64,000 bases of DNA from Agromyces fucosus (GTDB lineage Bacteria > Actinomycetota > Actinomycetes > Actinomycetales > Microbacteriaceae), in assembly GCF_004134865.1 (NCBI RefSeq), contig NZ_SDPO01000001.1, positions 496,001-560,000 on the forward strand, in the 5' to 3' direction. Below are positions 53,885 to 63,797 of the stretch, piece by piece. The notes beneath the pieces were generated by a model, which was not told where the DNA came from, did no database searches, and saw nothing but the letters and a program-made list of their open reading frames with translations. The translations under genes and the position numbers were made by a program. Within the stretch, counting starts at the first letter, position 1. The number at the start of each line of letters is the position of its first letter.

Positions 53885-54399
53885 CGTGTTCCTCCGAAGT
53901 GCGCGGTGATGTCGTCGACGATCCGCGCGACCGAGCGACGCGAGGTGTCGATGCTGAAGTCGGCGACCGATTCGTACAGGGGACGCCTCGCGTCGAGGAT
54001 GGCACTCCACCGTTCGACGCCGCCATCGGCGAGGAGCGGACGGTTGCCGCCCGTGAGTCGCGGCGCCACCGCCGATGCGGAGACCTGCAGCCAGACGACG
54101 GGCAGGCCTGCGAGGTCGTCGCGGGTGTCGTCGTGCAGCACGGCGCCGCCGCCGAGCGAGATCACGGCCTCTTCGCGCAGCGCTTCGCCCACGACCTCGC
54201 GTTCGACGATGCGGAAGTACTCCTCGCCCTCGCGGTCGAAGATCTCCTCGATCGGCCCGTAGCGCTCGACGATGCGCAGGTCGGTGTCGACGAACGGTGC
54301 GCCGACGGATGCCGCGAGCCGCTGCCCGACCCGGGACTTGCCCGCGCCCATCGGGCCGACGAGCACGACCGGCAGGGCGATCCGCGGCGTGTCAGACAC
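53881..54399 (-). CDS. aroK: Shikimate kinase
   Basis: AroK phosphorylates shikimate with ATP. The 172-residue protein has P-loop [18 protein letters not shown], the shikimate-binding [13 protein letters not shown] and [13 protein letters not shown], the glycine triad SLGGGAVL, and the lid RPLL. The GTG at 54399 overlaps the aroC stop by eight bases (GTGTCTGA), and it overlaps aroB downstream by four, so aroC, aroK and aroB are tightly coupled. Confidence 0.97.
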   Translation of the reverse strand: MSDTPRIALPVVLVGPMGAGKSRVGQRLAASVGAPFVDTDLRIVERYGPIEEIFDREGEEYFRIVEREVVGEALREEAVISLGGGAVLHDDTRDDLAGLPVVWLQVSASAVAPRLTGGNRPLLADGGVERWSAILDARRPLYESVADFSIDTSRRSVARIVDDITAHFGGTR

Positions 54400-55612
54400 G
54401 ATCTGCCGCGGTGTCCGCAGCAGCGCCGGCCGTGCGGAGGGTGTCGGGGATCGCCGCGAGGTAGGACTCGAGGTTGCGCCGGGTCTCGTCGACCGAGTCG
54501 CCGCCGAACTTCTCGAGCACGGCGTTCGCGAGGGTGAGGGCGACCATCGCCTCGGCCACGACACCCGCTGCGGGCACGGCGACGACGTCGGAACGCTGGT
54601 GGTGCGCCGCGGCAGCCTCGCCGGTCGCGACGTCGACCGTCGGCAGCGCGTGCGGCACGGTCGCGATGGGCTTCATGCCGGCGCGGACGCGCAGCACGGT
54701 GCCGGTGGACATGCCGCCCTCGGTGCCGCCGGCGCGATCGCTCGCACGGGCGATGCGACCGTCCTCGACGTGCAGTTCGTCGTGTGCGGCCGAGCCGCGG
54801 CGACGAGTGGTCTCGAAGCCGTCGCCGACCTCCACGCCCTTGATCGCCTGGATGCCCATGAGCGCTGCAGCGAGCTGCGCGTCGAGCCGCCGATCCCAGT
54901 GCACGTGCGAGCCGAGGCCGGGCGGCACGCCGTAGGCGAGCACCTCGACGACGCCGCCGAGCGTGTCGCCCTCCTTGTGCGCGAGGTCGACCTCGGCGAC
55001 CATCGCCGCGGACGTCTCGGGGTCGAAGCAGCGCAGCGGATCGGCATCGAGCACGTCGACGTCGTCGGGCGTCGGCAACGGGCGGCCGTCGGGCACGCGG
55101 ACCGGACCGATCGCGAGCGTGTGCGCGACGAGCCGGATGCCGAGCTCGGCGAGGAAGGAACGGGCGACCGCCCCGAGCGCGACACGGGCGGCCGTCTCGC
55201 GGGCGCTCGCCCGCTCGAGCACCGGGCGGGCCTCGTCGAATCCGTACTTCTGCATGCCGACGAGGTCGGCGTGACCGGGACGCGGGCGCGTGAGCGCGGC
55301 GCCGCGACCGCGGCCGAGCTTGGCGGGGTCGATGGGCTCGGGGCTCATCACCTCCTGCCACTTCGGCCATTCGGTGTTGCCGATGCGCAGTGCCACGGGG
55401 CTGCCGAGGCTCAGGCCGTGCCGCACACCGCCCGAGATCGCGAGTTCGTCCTGCTCGAACTTCATGCGCGCACCTCGGCCGTAGCCGAGCTTGCGGCGTG
55501 CGAGGTCAGCACGAATATCGTCGAGCGAAACGGGGATACCGGCGGGAAGACCCTCGAGGATCGCGACGAGCTCAGGGCCGTGCGACTCTCCGGCAGTGAG
55601 CCAACGGAGCAT
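54392..55612 (-). CDS. aroC: Chorismate synthase
   Basis: AroC makes chorismate from EPSP with reduced FMN, the final shared step for aromatic compounds. The 406-residue protein starts [20 protein letters not shown] and has the signatures [54 protein letters not shown] and the C-terminal [26 protein letters not shown] lies before the ATG at 55612; the longer frame upstream is not conserved. Complete. Confidence 0.98.
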   Translation of the reverse strand: MLRWLTAGESHGPELVAILEGLPAGIPVSLDDIRADLARRKLGYGRGARMKFEQDELAISGGVRHGLSLGSPVALRIGNTEWPKWQEVMSPEPIDPAKLGRGRGAALTRPRPGHADLVGMQKYGFDEARPVLERASARETAARVALGAVARSFLAELGIRLVAHTLAIGPVRVPDGRPLPTPDDVDVLDADPLRCFDPETSAAMVAEVDLAHKEGDTLGGVVEVLAYGVPPGLGSHVHWDRRLDAQLAAALMGIQAIKGVEVGDGFETTRRRGSAAHDELHVEDGRIARASDRAGGTEGGMSTGTVLRVRAGMKPIATVPHALPTVDVATGEAAAAHHQRSDVVAVPAAGVVAEAMVALTLANAVLEKFGGDSVDETRRNLESYLAAIPDTLRTAGAAADTAADRV

Positions 55613-55662
55613 GGTCCTATCCTTCCACAGGCTCAGGCGACTGCCGCGCGCGTGACGCCGGG

Positions 55663-56493
55663 TCAGGAGATCGCGGCGCGCATGACGCCGAGCACGGCGT
55701 CTTCGTCGACGAGCGGCTCGTTCGGGTCGCCGTTCACGAAGATCCGCACCTGGAGCAGTGCCTGGTGCAGCAGCATCCCGAGTCCGTGCACGACCGTGCC
55801 GCCGCCGGCGATCCAGCCGGCCGCGAGCGGGGTGGGCCACGGATCGTAGGCGACGTCGAGCAGCGTGGCCGAGGCGATCAACCCAGCGGATGCCGCGACG
55901 CCGAGGTCCGTGCCGCCGGGAACGGTGCTCACCACGAGTTCGGCACGGCCGATCGTGTCGAGCTCCTCCATGCGGCCCTCGTCGACCCGCACCCCGAGGC
56001 GGGACCCGAGCTCGATGAGCGCCACGGCTGCGCCGGGTCGACGCACGAGCACCCGCACCTCGCGCGAACCGAGTTCCGACATCGCGACGAGCGCGGAGGC
56101 GGCCGTCGCCCCGCCGCCGAGCAGCACCCCGCGCGACACCTCGTGAACGCCGGCCTCGCGGAGCGTGCGCACGATGCCGCCGACGTCGGTGTTGAAGCCT
56201 CGCCGGCTACCGGCGTCGAAGAGCACCGTGTTCGCGGCGCCGGTGATCGCAGCTACCTCGTCGATCGAGTCGAGGAGCGGGAGCACGTCCTGCTTGAGGG
56301 GCATCGTGAGCGAGAGCCCTCGCCACGAGGCATCCAGGCTGCCGATGAACTCACCGAGCCGGTCGCCGTCGATCTCGACGGCCGAGTACTGCCACGACAG
56401 GCCCAGCAGGTCGTACGCCGCCCGGTGCAGGGCCGGGCTCTTGGAGTGCGAGATGGGCGAGCCCAGCACCGCGAGCCGTCGGAGGTCACTCAC
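55663..56493 (-). CDS. aroE: Shikimate dehydrogenase family protein
   Basis: AroE reduces 3-dehydroshikimate to shikimate with NADPH. The 276-residue protein has the substrate-binding [24 protein letters not shown], catalytic Lys in [16 protein letters not shown], the AANTVLF and [12 protein letters not shown] segments, NADP loop [17 protein letters not shown] and [11 protein letters not shown] near the end. The nucleotide loop reads GGGATAAS, close to the family GAGGAA pattern. The GTG at 56493 overlaps the mltG stop by eight bases (GTGAGTGA). A paralogue with quinate specificity cannot be excluded, but operon context favours AroE. Confidence 0.95.
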   Translation of the reverse strand: MSDLRRLAVLGSPISHSKSPALHRAAYDLLGLSWQYSAVEIDGDRLGEFIGSLDASWRGLSLTMPLKQDVLPLLDSIDEVAAITGAANTVLFDAGSRRGFNTDVGGIVRTLREAGVHEVSRGVLLGGGATAASALVAMSELGSREVRVLVRRPGAAVALIELGSRLGVRVDEGRMEELDTIGRAELVVSTVPGGTDLGVAASAGLIASATLLDVAYDPWPTPLAAGWIAGGGTVVHGLGMLLHQALLQVRIFVNGDPNEPLVDEDAVLGVMRAAIS

Positions 56494-57949
56494 AGTACGC
56501 GGCGTTCTCGTCGAGCGCGCACCATTCCTGCAGGCGCTCCACGGCCGCCTCGTGCTCCTCGACCGTGGTCGAGAAGACCGTCTCACCGGTCGCGAGGTTC
56601 ACCGGCACGAAGAACAGCCATGAGCCGTCGGCCGGGTGGATGGCGGCGTTGATCGCCACGTCGCCCGGGTTGCCGATCGGACCGATCGGGAGGCCGGGGT
56701 TGGCGTACGTGTTGTAGAGGTTCGACGCATCGGCGCGCTCCTCGTCGGTCGTCCAGACGGTGTGCGTGTTGCCCGTGCCGTAGGCGACCGTCGCGTCGGA
56801 CTCGAGGTTGATGCCCTGGTCGAGGCGGTTCTGGAAGACTCGCGCGACCTTCGGGAAGTCGTCGAGGTTCGAACCCGCTTCACGTTGCACGATCGACGCG
56901 AGCACGATCGTGCGCCACCGCTGATCGGCCGGCACTCCCGCGGCGTCGAGCGCCTCGAACTGCCGGTTCACGAGCGTCTGCAGCACGGCGTGCGCGTCGA
57001 GGCCCGGCTCCAGCGTGTAGGTCGCCGGGAAGAGGAAGCCCTCGAGCGTCGTCGCCTCGGCGGGCAGTCCATAGCTCGCCGGCGGTTCGACGGCCGCGGC
57101 CTGCAGGTTCTCGAGTGGCACGTCGGTGCCCTCGGAGATGGCGACGAGCGCATCGGGCAGCGAGGTGCCCTCGGGGATCACGAAGGTCTGCTCGAGCTTG
57201 TTCGCCGGATCCTGCAGCGCATCCAGCGCTGCCTGCGCGCTCATCTCCTCGGCCAGCTGATAGGCCCCGGGGTGGAACTCCGGTTCGGGGCTCTGCTCGA
57301 GCAGCAGGTCGTAGAAGGCGTCATAGGAAGCGGTGACGCCTTCGTCGACGAGGTTCGTCGCGATGTCGGAACCGTTCTCGCCGTCGTGGATCATGAAGAC
57401 GACCTCACCGGTGCCGGTGCCCTCGAAGTCCGCTGCCGGCGTGAATCGCTCGATGACGGCGTTGATGGGCCCCTGCAGGAAGAAGTACGCCCCCGCGCCG
57501 AGCGCGGCGACGATGAGCAGACCGACGAGGCAGCCCCATGCTCCACGTCGCTTCGGCTTCTCGGGCTCGTAGGGGTCGGCGTTGACCGCACGCCGTTCGG
57601 CTCGCGAGGGCCGGGCCGGGTCCGGAGCGACCGGATCCGCCACGATCGGCTCGAAGAGCGGCAGGCTCGATGCCGGCTCGGCCGGCGGGCCCGCCTCGGC
57701 GAGCACTGCCGCCGCTTCCGCCTCGGCAGCCTGACGCTGCTCGGCCTCCCTCGCCTCGCGACGGGTCAGCGGTCGCCCTTCCGACGGCGGCTGCGGCTGG
57801 GCCGGCCCGGTCGGTGTCGCGGCGACCGGTGAGGTGCGGGGCGCGGCATCCGATGATCTCGGTGCTCGCACCGGCTCGTTGCCGGCGAGCATCGCGTGCC
57901 AGTCGGCGGTTGCACGGTCTGCGTCGCGCTCGGAATGGGGCTGGGTCAC
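56486..57949 (-). CDS. mltG: Endolytic murein transglycosylase MltG
   Basis: MltG cleaves nascent peptidoglycan strands at the membrane and limits their length. The 487-residue protein has a long cytoplasmic, Pro/Ala/Glu-rich N-terminal region (about 1-135), one membrane segment (GCLVGLLIVAALGAGAYFFL), a LysM-like subdomain, then the YceG catalytic domain with TLEGFLFPATYTL, the catalytic Glu in LASIVQREAGSN, VARVFQNRL and PGLPIGPIGNPG. Translation starts at a GTG that overlaps the ruvX stop as GTGA. The order ruvX-mltG-aroE is conserved in actinobacteria. Confidence 0.97.
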   Translation of the reverse strand: MTQPHSERDADRATADWHAMLAGNEPVRAPRSSDAAPRTSPVAATPTGPAQPQPPSEGRPLTRREAREAEQRQAAEAEAAAVLAEAGPPAEPASSLPLFEPIVADPVAPDPARPSRAERRAVNADPYEPEKPKRRGAWGCLVGLLIVAALGAGAYFFLQGPINAVIERFTPAADFEGTGTGEVVFMIHDGENGSDIATNLVDEGVTASYDAFYDLLLEQSPEPEFHPGAYQLAEEMSAQAALDALQDPANKLEQTFVIPEGTSLPDALVAISEGTDVPLENLQAAAVEPPASYGLPAEATTLEGFLFPATYTLEPGLDAHAVLQTLVNRQFEALDAAGVPADQRWRTIVLASIVQREAGSNLDDFPKVARVFQNRLDQGINLESDATVAYGTGNTHTVWTTDEERADASNLYNTYANPGLPIGPIGNPGDVAINAAIHPADGSWLFFVPVNLATGETVFSTTVEEHEAAVERLQEWCALDENAAYCE

Positions 57950-58422
57950 AGGGGGGATGGCCCTTCGGGGATCTCGATCGTCCGGCCGGGCGGGCGGTTG
58001 AAGTCCCGCTCGGCGTCGATGGCGTGTTGCAAAATGATAACGGCTGCAACCTGATCGACGATGGGACGCTGCTTGCGCGTCGACTTCCCTGTCGCACGAA
58101 GCGCCTGCTGGGCGCTCACGGTCGAGAGCCGTTCGTCGACGAGCCGCACCGGGATCCCCGCACGCGTCAACCGCTCCGCGAACGCGACCGCGTCGTCGGT
58201 CGACGGCGTCGAGGCGCCCGAGAGCGACAGCGGATTGCCGACGACGATCTCGATCACCTCGTACTCGCGCGCGAGCTCGAGGATGCGCGTGACATCGGCA
58301 TCCCCGTCAGCGGCACGCGCGACCGTTTCGATCGGGGTCGCGATGAGACCCCCGGCATCGCAACGGGCGACGCCGATTCGGGCGCGCCCGACGTCGACGC
58401 CGAGCCTCGCCCCGGTACGCAC
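57946..58422 (-). CDS. ruvX: Putative pre-16S rRNA nuclease / Holliday junction resolvase-like (YqgF)
   Basis: The 158-residue RNase H-fold protein has the N-terminal acidic motif LGVDVGRARIGVARCD, VVGNPLSLSGASTP, the second acid in VRLVDERLSTVSAQQAL and the last in PIVDQVAAVIILQHAID. Members process the 5' end of 16S rRNA in E. coli; a resolvase role has been proposed from the fold. The start is GTG. It follows alaS by five bases and overlaps mltG, so it belongs to the alaS-ruvX-mltG-aro operon. Confidence 0.96.
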   Translation of the reverse strand: MRTGARLGVDVGRARIGVARCDAGGLIATPIETVARAADGDADVTRILELAREYEVIEIVVGNPLSLSGASTPSTDDAVAFAERLTRAGIPVRLVDERLSTVSAQQALRATGKSTRKQRPIVDQVAAVIILQHAIDAERDFNRPPGRTIEIPEGPSPL

Positions 58423-58427
58423 GCCGA

Positions 58428-61085
58428 CTACCCGCGGAGCGCCGAGCGCACCGCGTCGAGCGCGGCCGGGATGGCCGAGAGGTCGCTGCCGCCGCCCTGG
58501 GCGAGATCGGGCTTGCCACCGCCGCCGCCGCCGAGCACTCCGGCCATCGTCTTCGCGAGGGCACCGGCGTTCGCGCCGGCATCTCGAGCGGCAGGCGCGG
58601 TCGCGACGATCGCGACCGGCTTGCCGCCGACCTCGGCGGCCAGTGCCACGACGGATGCCGCGTCGCCGAGCTGCGATCGCACGGAGAGCGCGAGTGCCCG
58701 CAACTCGTCACCGGTGCCGAGCGAGCCGACCGTCTCGGCGACGAGCAGCACGTCACCAGTACGCACGGCCTTCGCGGCGAGGGCGGGCACGCGGTCGTTC
58801 AGTGCGCGGGCCTCGAACTGCTGGATGCGCTTCTCGGCGGCCTTCAGGCTCGAGATGAGTTCGCCGACGCGGTCGACGAGCTGCTCGGGCCGCGTCTTCA
58901 GCGACGACGTCAGCTCGGAGACGAGCGCGCGCTCCGAGGCGAATCGGCGGAAGGCGTCGAGGCCGACGAGCGACTCCACGCGGCGGTTGGACGCACCGAC
59001 CGAGGACTCCCCCACGATGTTGATCATGCCGACCTCGGCACTCGTCGACACGTGCGTGCCGGCGCAGAGCTCACGCGACCATGGGCCGCCGATGTCGACG
59101 ACGCGAACGACGTCGCCGTACTTCTCGCCGAAGAGCGCCATCGCACCGAGCGACTTCGCCTCGTCGAGGGGCATCTCACGCGTGACGACCTCGAGGTTGT
59201 CACGGATCGCGGCGTTCGAGATCTCCTCGATCTCGCTGCGGGTCTCGGTCGAGAGGGCGGAGTTCCAGCCGTAGTCGAGACGCAGGTATCCGGCCTTGTT
59301 GAAGGAGCCGGACTGGTGGGCGTTCGGGCCGAGCACCTGGCGCAGCGCAGCGTGCACGAGGTGCGTGCCCGAGTGCGCCTGCGTCGCCCCGCGTCGGTAC
59401 TGCTCGTCGACGAGCGTCGTCGCGGGCACCCCGACTCCGACCTCGCCCTTCGTCACCTTCACGGTGTGGCTGATGAGGCCCTTGATGGGTTTCTGCACGT
59501 CGAGCACCTCGAGCTCGAAGCCGTCACCGACGATGCGCCCCTGGTCGGGCGCCTGTCCGCCGGACTCGGCGTAGAGCGAGGTCTCCGCGAGGATGACCTC
59601 TGCGGTCTGGCCCGCGGTCGCGAACGGCACCGGTCGGCCGTCGACGAGGAGGCCCAGCACGCTCGACGCCGTCGTCAGCTCGGTGTAGCCCGTGAAGATC
59701 GTCTCGCCCTTTGCGCGGAACTCCGCGTACACCGAGAGGTCGGCGAGCACCTTCTTCTTCGACTTCGCATCGGCCTTCGCCCGCGACCGCTGCTCGGTCA
59801 TGAGCGTGTCGAATGCGGCGCGGTCGACCGCGAGGCCGGCCTCATCGGCCATCTCGAGGGTGAGCTCGATCGGGAAGCCGTACGTGTCATGCAGGAGGAA
59901 CGCCGTGTCGCCGGCGAGCTCGCCGCGACCGGAGTCCTTGGTCTTGGAGACCGCGAGGTCGAGGATCGACGTTCCTGCGGTAAGCGTGCGGAGGAAGGTC
60001 TCCTCCTCGCCGAGGGCGAGCTGCTCGATGTGCGCGTAGTCCTTCGCGACCTCGGGGTAGGCGGTCTTCATCGCGTCGCGCGACGCTGCGAAGAGCTCGC
60101 GGAAGGTCGGGCCCTCGACGCCGAGAAGGCGCATGGCACGGATGCTGCGGCGCAGCAGTCGGCGCAGGATGTAGCCGCGCCCCTCGTTCGACGGGCTCAC
60201 GCCGTCGCTCATGAGCATGAGCGCGGAGCGCACGTGGTCGGCGATGACGCGCATGCGCACGTCGTCGTCATGGTTCGCGCCGTAGCGGCGACCCGAGAGC
60301 TCGGCGGCGCGGTCGAGCACCGGGCGCACCTGGTCGATCTCGTACATGTTGTCGACGCCCTGCTTGATGAAGGCGACGCGCTCGAGACCCATGCCGGTGT
60401 CGATGTTCTTCTTCGGCAGTTCCTTCACGATGCGGAAGTCGGTCTTCGACACGACGTCGTCGATGAGGTACTGCATGAACACGAGGTTCCAGATCTCGAC
60501 GTAGCGATCGTCGTCGGTGGCCGGGCCGCCGTCGATGCCGTACTCGGGGCCGCGGTCGAAGAAGATCTCGGAGCAGGGACCCGCAGGGCCCGGCTGGCCG
60601 GTGTGCCAGTAGTTCGTGTCCTTGCCGAGTCGCTGGATGCGCTCGTCGGGCAGGTCGGCGACCTTCTTCCAGAGCTCGATCGCCTCGTCGTCGTCTTCGT
60701 AGACGGTGACCCAGAGGTCGTTTCGGTCGAAGCCGTAGCCGCCGTCGGCCTCGGGCGTCGTCAGGAGCTCCCACGCCATCGAGATGGCGCCCTCCTTGAA
60801 GTAGTCGCCGAACGAGAAGTTGCCGCTCATCTGGAAGAACGTGCCGTGGCGCGGAGTCTTGCCGACCTCTTCGATGTCGTTCGTCCGGATGCACTTCTGC
60901 ACGCTCGTCGCGCGGGGGTACGGAGCGGGCACGAGACCCGTCAGGTACGGCACGAACGGCACCATGCCGGCGACGGTGAAGAGCAGCGTGGGGTCGTCGG
61001 AGACGAGTGACGCCGACGGGACGACGGTGTGTCCGCGCTCGGCGAAGAAGTCCAGCCAACGCTGGCGGATGTCGGCAGTCTGCAT
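58428..61085 (-). CDS. alaS: Alanyl-tRNA synthetase
   Basis: AlaS charges tRNA-Ala and edits mischarged serine and glycine. The 885-residue protein has the class II catalytic core (MQTADIRQRWLDFFAERGHT, ATSVQKCIRTNDIEEVGKT, GMGLERVAFIKQGVDNMYE), the editing domain with zinc ligands in AHSGTHLVHAALRQVLG and CAGTHV, and a C-terminal DHHA1 domain with a GGGGGGKPDLAQGGG glycine run. Length is normal. ruvX follows after five bases. A 97-base gap with a short hairpin separates it from the small membrane protein gene upstream. Confidence 0.99.
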   Translation of the reverse strand: MQTADIRQRWLDFFAERGHTVVPSASLVSDDPTLLFTVAGMVPFVPYLTGLVPAPYPRATSVQKCIRTNDIEEVGKTPRHGTFFQMSGNFSFGDYFKEGAISMAWELLTTPEADGGYGFDRNDLWVTVYEDDDEAIELWKKVADLPDERIQRLGKDTNYWHTGQPGPAGPCSEIFFDRGPEYGIDGGPATDDDRYVEIWNLVFMQYLIDDVVSKTDFRIVKELPKKNIDTGMGLERVAFIKQGVDNMYEIDQVRPVLDRAAELSGRRYGANHDDDVRMRVIADHVRSALMLMSDGVSPSNEGRGYILRRLLRRSIRAMRLLGVEGPTFRELFAASRDAMKTAYPEVAKDYAHIEQLALGEEETFLRTLTAGTSILDLAVSKTKDSGRGELAGDTAFLLHDTYGFPIELTLEMADEAGLAVDRAAFDTLMTEQRSRAKADAKSKKKVLADLSVYAEFRAKGETIFTGYTELTTASSVLGLLVDGRPVPFATAGQTAEVILAETSLYAESGGQAPDQGRIVGDGFELEVLDVQKPIKGLISHTVKVTKGEVGVGVPATTLVDEQYRRGATQAHSGTHLVHAALRQVLGPNAHQSGSFNKAGYLRLDYGWNSALSTETRSEIEEISNAAIRDNLEVVTREMPLDEAKSLGAMALFGEKYGDVVRVVDIGGPWSRELCAGTHVSTSAEVGMINIVGESSVGASNRRVESLVGLDAFRRFASERALVSELTSSLKTRPEQLVDRVGELISSLKAAEKRIQQFEARALNDRVPALAAKAVRTGDVLLVAETVGSLGTGDELRALALSVRSQLGDAASVVALAAEVGGKPVAIVATAPAARDAGANAGALAKTMAGVLGGGGGGKPDLAQGGGSDLSAIPAALDAVRSALRG

Positions 61086-61182
61086 GGTTCCGTTCTCGGT
61101 CGTGCCCGGGGCATCCGGGCCTTCGCATTCGTGGCGGCGAGGTCGCGCCGACGTGGTTCTCGTCGACCCGGCTCGCGTCGGC

Positions 61183-61386
61183 TCAGAGCGCCGCGTGCGT
61201 CTCGCCCTGCTCGGCGCGGAGCTCGGCGTCGCGGGCGTGGTAGCCCTCGGCGATCGCGTGGCCGAAGGCGCGGGCCTTCGCGTCCACCGCGGAGAAGAAG
61301 TCTCGCCCCTGCTTGGTCTGGTTGACCTGGTGTGCGACCGCGAATCCGGCCGCGACGCCGACGGTGAACCACAGAATGCTCTTCAC
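61183..61386 (-). CDS. Small single-span membrane protein of unknown function
   Basis: The 67-residue protein starts at a GTG with AGGAG seven bases upstream and reads MKSILWFTVGVAAGFAVAHQ. One N-terminal membrane segment is followed by a charged amphipathic helix (TKQGRDFFSAVDAKARAFG) and an acidic end. I do not recognise a named family. A similar small protein often lies between rpsD and alaS in actinobacteria, so conservation of place suggests it is real. The longer in-frame start at 61488 would run into the rpsD terminator and is rejected. Function unknown. Confidence 0.72.
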   Translation of the reverse strand: MKSILWFTVGVAAGFAVAHQVNQTKQGRDFFSAVDAKARAFGHAIAEGYHARDAELRAEQGETHAAL

Positions 61387-61486
61387 GAGGTGCTCCTGCT
61401 CCCTGATCGATGTGTCGCCTGGCGGTGCGCTCGGCACGCCTCGCATCAGTCTAGTGGCCGTGTCGCAGGCACTCGCCGGGTACGAC

Positions 61487-61518
61487 ACAGGGGCCGCGGG
61501 AAACCCCGCGACCCCTGT
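61487..61518 (-). terminator. Hairpin terminator downstream of rpsD
   Basis: ACAGGGG pairs with CCCCTGT and, after one mismatch, CGCGGG pairs with CCCGCG around an AAAC loop. It starts 15 bases after the rpsD stop. Confidence 0.75.
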
Positions 61519-61533
61519 CTCAACTGCTCTGCG

Positions 61534-62157
61534 TCAGCGACCTGCGTAGTACTCGACGACCAGCTGCACGTCACAGGTCACGGGGACCTCGGCGCGCTTC
61601 GGGCGACGGACGAGCTTCACCTGGAGCTTGTCGAGCTCGACCTCGAGGTACGCGGGGAGCTTGGGCAGCACGTCGACGTGACCGCCGGCAGCGGCGACCT
61701 GGAACGGCTCGGTGCCCTCGCTGCGCGCCTTGACGTGCACGAGCTGGCCCGGCTTCACGCGGAACGACGGGCGGTCGACGAGCTGGCCGTCGACGAGGAT
61801 GTGACGGTGCACGACGAACTGGCGAGCCTGCGAGATGGTGCGGGCGAAGCCGGCACGCAGCACGATGGCGTCGAGACGCATCTCGAGCAGCTCGACCAGG
61901 TTCTCACCGGTCAGGCCGTCGGTGCGCTTGGCCTCGACGTAGGCGATCTTCAGCTGCTTCTCGCGGATGCCGTACTGGGCGCGCAGGCGCTGCTTCTCGC
62001 GCAGACGGACGGCGTAGTCACTGTCCTGCTTGCGCTTGGTGCGGCCGTGCTCACCGGGAGCGTACGGGCGCTTCTCCATGTAGCGGGCGGCCTTCGGGGT
62101 GAGGGCGACGCCGAGCGCACGGGAGAGGCGGGTCTTGCTACGTGACTGGTTCGACAC
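61534..62157 (-). CDS. rpsD: 30S ribosomal protein S4
   Basis: S4 is a primary 16S rRNA-binding protein that nucleates 30S assembly. The 207-residue protein starts at a GTG with AAGGA upstream and has the N-terminal basic region (SRSKTRLSRALGVALTPKA, RPYAPGEHGRTKRKQ) without zinc cysteines, then the S4 RNA-binding domain (RLDAIVLRAGFARTISQARQFVVHRHILVDG). It stands alone rather than in the alpha operon with rpsM, rpsK and rpoA, as is usual in this lineage. Its 190-base upstream region is unusually long for this window. Confidence 0.98.
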   Translation of the reverse strand: MSNQSRSKTRLSRALGVALTPKAARYMEKRPYAPGEHGRTKRKQDSDYAVRLREKQRLRAQYGIREKQLKIAYVEAKRTDGLTGENLVELLEMRLDAIVLRAGFARTISQARQFVVHRHILVDGQLVDRPSFRVKPGQLVHVKARSEGTEPFQVAAAGGHVDVLPKLPAYLEVELDKLQVKLVRRPKRAEVPVTCDVQLVVEYYAGR

Positions 62158-62348
62158 GAATGTCCTTTCGGAAGAATCTCAAGTGAAATCACGGCGCGAA
62201 CGTGCGCCGGGAATCTGTGTCAGAGGGATTCGCCAAGGGTGGATCGGCTACAGATCGCACCCGTTCGCCGGTGACTCCCTCGCAGCCGCGCTCGGGAATC
62301 AGGCTTCAGGCCAACGAAAATGATATCACGACGATGTGCGCTTCGACG

Positions 62349-63785
62349 TCACCGCTCGCCGCGCACGATGCGCCGCAGCTTCGCGAGCCGAGCCGAGACC
62401 TCGCGCTCGTTGCCGTGCTCGGTCGGCTCGTAGTACACGGCGCCTCGCAACGAGTCGGGAAGGTACTGCTGCTCGACCACGCCGATCTCGTCGTTGTGCG
62501 GGTACTTGTAGCCCTTGCCGTGCCCGAGCCGCTTCGCCCCGGGGTAGTGCGCGTCGCGCAGGTGCTTCGGCACCCGGCCCGCTTTGCCTTCACGCACGTC
62601 GGCGATCGCCTGGTTGATGCCGAGGTAGGCGGCGTTCGACTTCGGGGCGGTGGCCAGGTGCACGACCGCCTGCGCGAGCGGAATGCGACCCTCCGGCATG
62701 CCGATGTACTGCACGGCATCGGCGGCGGCCACGGCCACGCCGAGCGCGCTCGGGTCGGCGAGCCCGATGTCTTCGGAGGCGAGCACGATGATGCGCCGCG
62801 CGATGAACCGCGGATCTTCGCCCGCCTCGATCATGCGAGCGAGGTAGTGCAGCGAGGCGTCGACGTCACTGCCGCGCACCGACTTGATGAACGCGCTGAT
62901 GACGTCGTAGTGCTCGTCGCCGTTGCGGTCGTAGCGCAGCAGGGCGCGGTCGACCGCGCGAGCCACGATCTCGGTCGTGATCATCGGCGGAGCGGATGCC
63001 GCGGCATCCGCGTCGTCGCCTGCCGCCGTGTCGTCGGCCGGGCGGTCTGCCGTGTCTCCGTCTTCGGCCTCGTCATCGGCTTCAGCGGTATCCGCCGCCG
63101 GAACGGACTGCACGGCGGCCACCGCGGCTGCCTCGAGCGCCGTGAGCGCTCGGCGTGCGTCGCCCGACGCGAGCCGGATGATGGCGGCCCGCGCCTCGGG
63201 GTCGAGAGCGACCTTGCCGGCGAGACCGCGCGGATCGGTCACCGCGCGGTCGACGAGGACTCCGAGGTCGTCGTCAGTGAGGAGCTCGAGGGTCAGCAGG
63301 AGGGATCGGGACAGGAGCGGCGAGATCACGGAGAACGAGGGGTTCTCGGTCGTCGCCGCCACGAGGATGACCCACCCGTTCTCGACGCCGGGCAGCAACG
63401 CGTCTTGCTGGGCCTTCGTGAAGCGGTGGATCTCGTCGAGGAAGAGCACCGTCGAGAGCCCGTAGAGATCACGGCTCGCCCGCGCCTCCTCCATGACCTG
63501 GCGCACGTCGCGCACACCGGCCGACACCGCCGACAGCTCGACGAACTTGCGGCCCGACGAGCGCGCGATCGCCTGGGCGAGCGTCGTCTTGCCGGTGCCG
63601 GGCGGCCCCCAGAGGATCACGGAGACGGAGCCCGACTCCCCCGAGCGATCGCCCGCGAGGGCGACGAGCGGCGACCCCGGGGTCAGCAGATGCCGTTGGC
63701 CGGCCACCTCGTCGAGGCTCGTCGGGCGCATGCGCACCGCGAGCGGGGTCGCGCCTGAGCGCAGCCCCGGGCCGGAATCAACCAT
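62349..63785 (-). CDS. rarA: Replication-associated recombination protein A (RarA/MgsA AAA+ ATPase)
   Basis: RarA acts at stalled forks and is related to clamp loaders. The 478-residue protein has [20 protein letters not shown], Walker [18 protein letters not shown], Walker [20 protein letters not shown], sensor 1 [11 protein letters not shown] and sensor 2 GDARRAL, and the C-terminal MgsA tetramerisation domain ([30 protein letters not shown]). An acidic Ala/Asp-rich stretch at about residues 225-267 interrupts the usual spacing. The ATG at 63785 lacks a Shine-Dalgarno but has TACGCT ending seven bases upstream, so it may be leaderless. A 54-bp tandem repeat lies just upstream and stays open in frame. 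Confidence 0.95.
   Translation of the reverse strand: MVDSGPGLRSGATPLAVRMRPTSLDEVAGQRHLLTPGSPLVALAGDRSGESGSVSVILWGPPGTGKTTLAQAIARSSGRKFVELSAVSAGVRDVRQVMEEARASRDLYGLSTVLFLDEIHRFTKAQQDALLPGVENGWVILVAATTENPSFSVISPLLSRSLLLTLELLTDDDLGVLVDRAVTDPRGLAGKVALDPEARAAIIRLASGDARRALTALEAAAVAAVQSVPAADTAEADDEAEDGDTADRPADDTAAGDDADAAASAPPMITTEIVARAVDRALLRYDRNGDEHYDVISAFIKSVRGSDVDASLHYLARMIEAGEDPRFIARRIIVLASEDIGLADPSALGVAVAAADAVQYIGMPEGRIPLAQAVVHLATAPKSNAAYLGINQAIADVREGKAGRVPKHLRDAHYPGAKRLGHGKGYKYPHNDEIGVVEQQYLPDSLRGAVYYEPTEHGNEREVSARLAKLRRIVRGER
62992..63011. repeat. 20-bp perfect palindrome inside rarA
   Basis: GCGGATGCCGCGGCATCCGC is its own reverse complement and encodes part of the Ala/Asp-rich insertion of RarA. 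It shares its half-site with the hairpins at 11406-11455 and 52750-52788. Confidence 0.9.
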
Positions 63786-63797
63786 GTCTTCAAGCGT

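Noticed and set aside
58428-61085. Frameshift or split in alaS because of the C-terminal glycine run
   Set aside because: The frame is continuous and the DHHA1 glycine-rich end is normal for the family.
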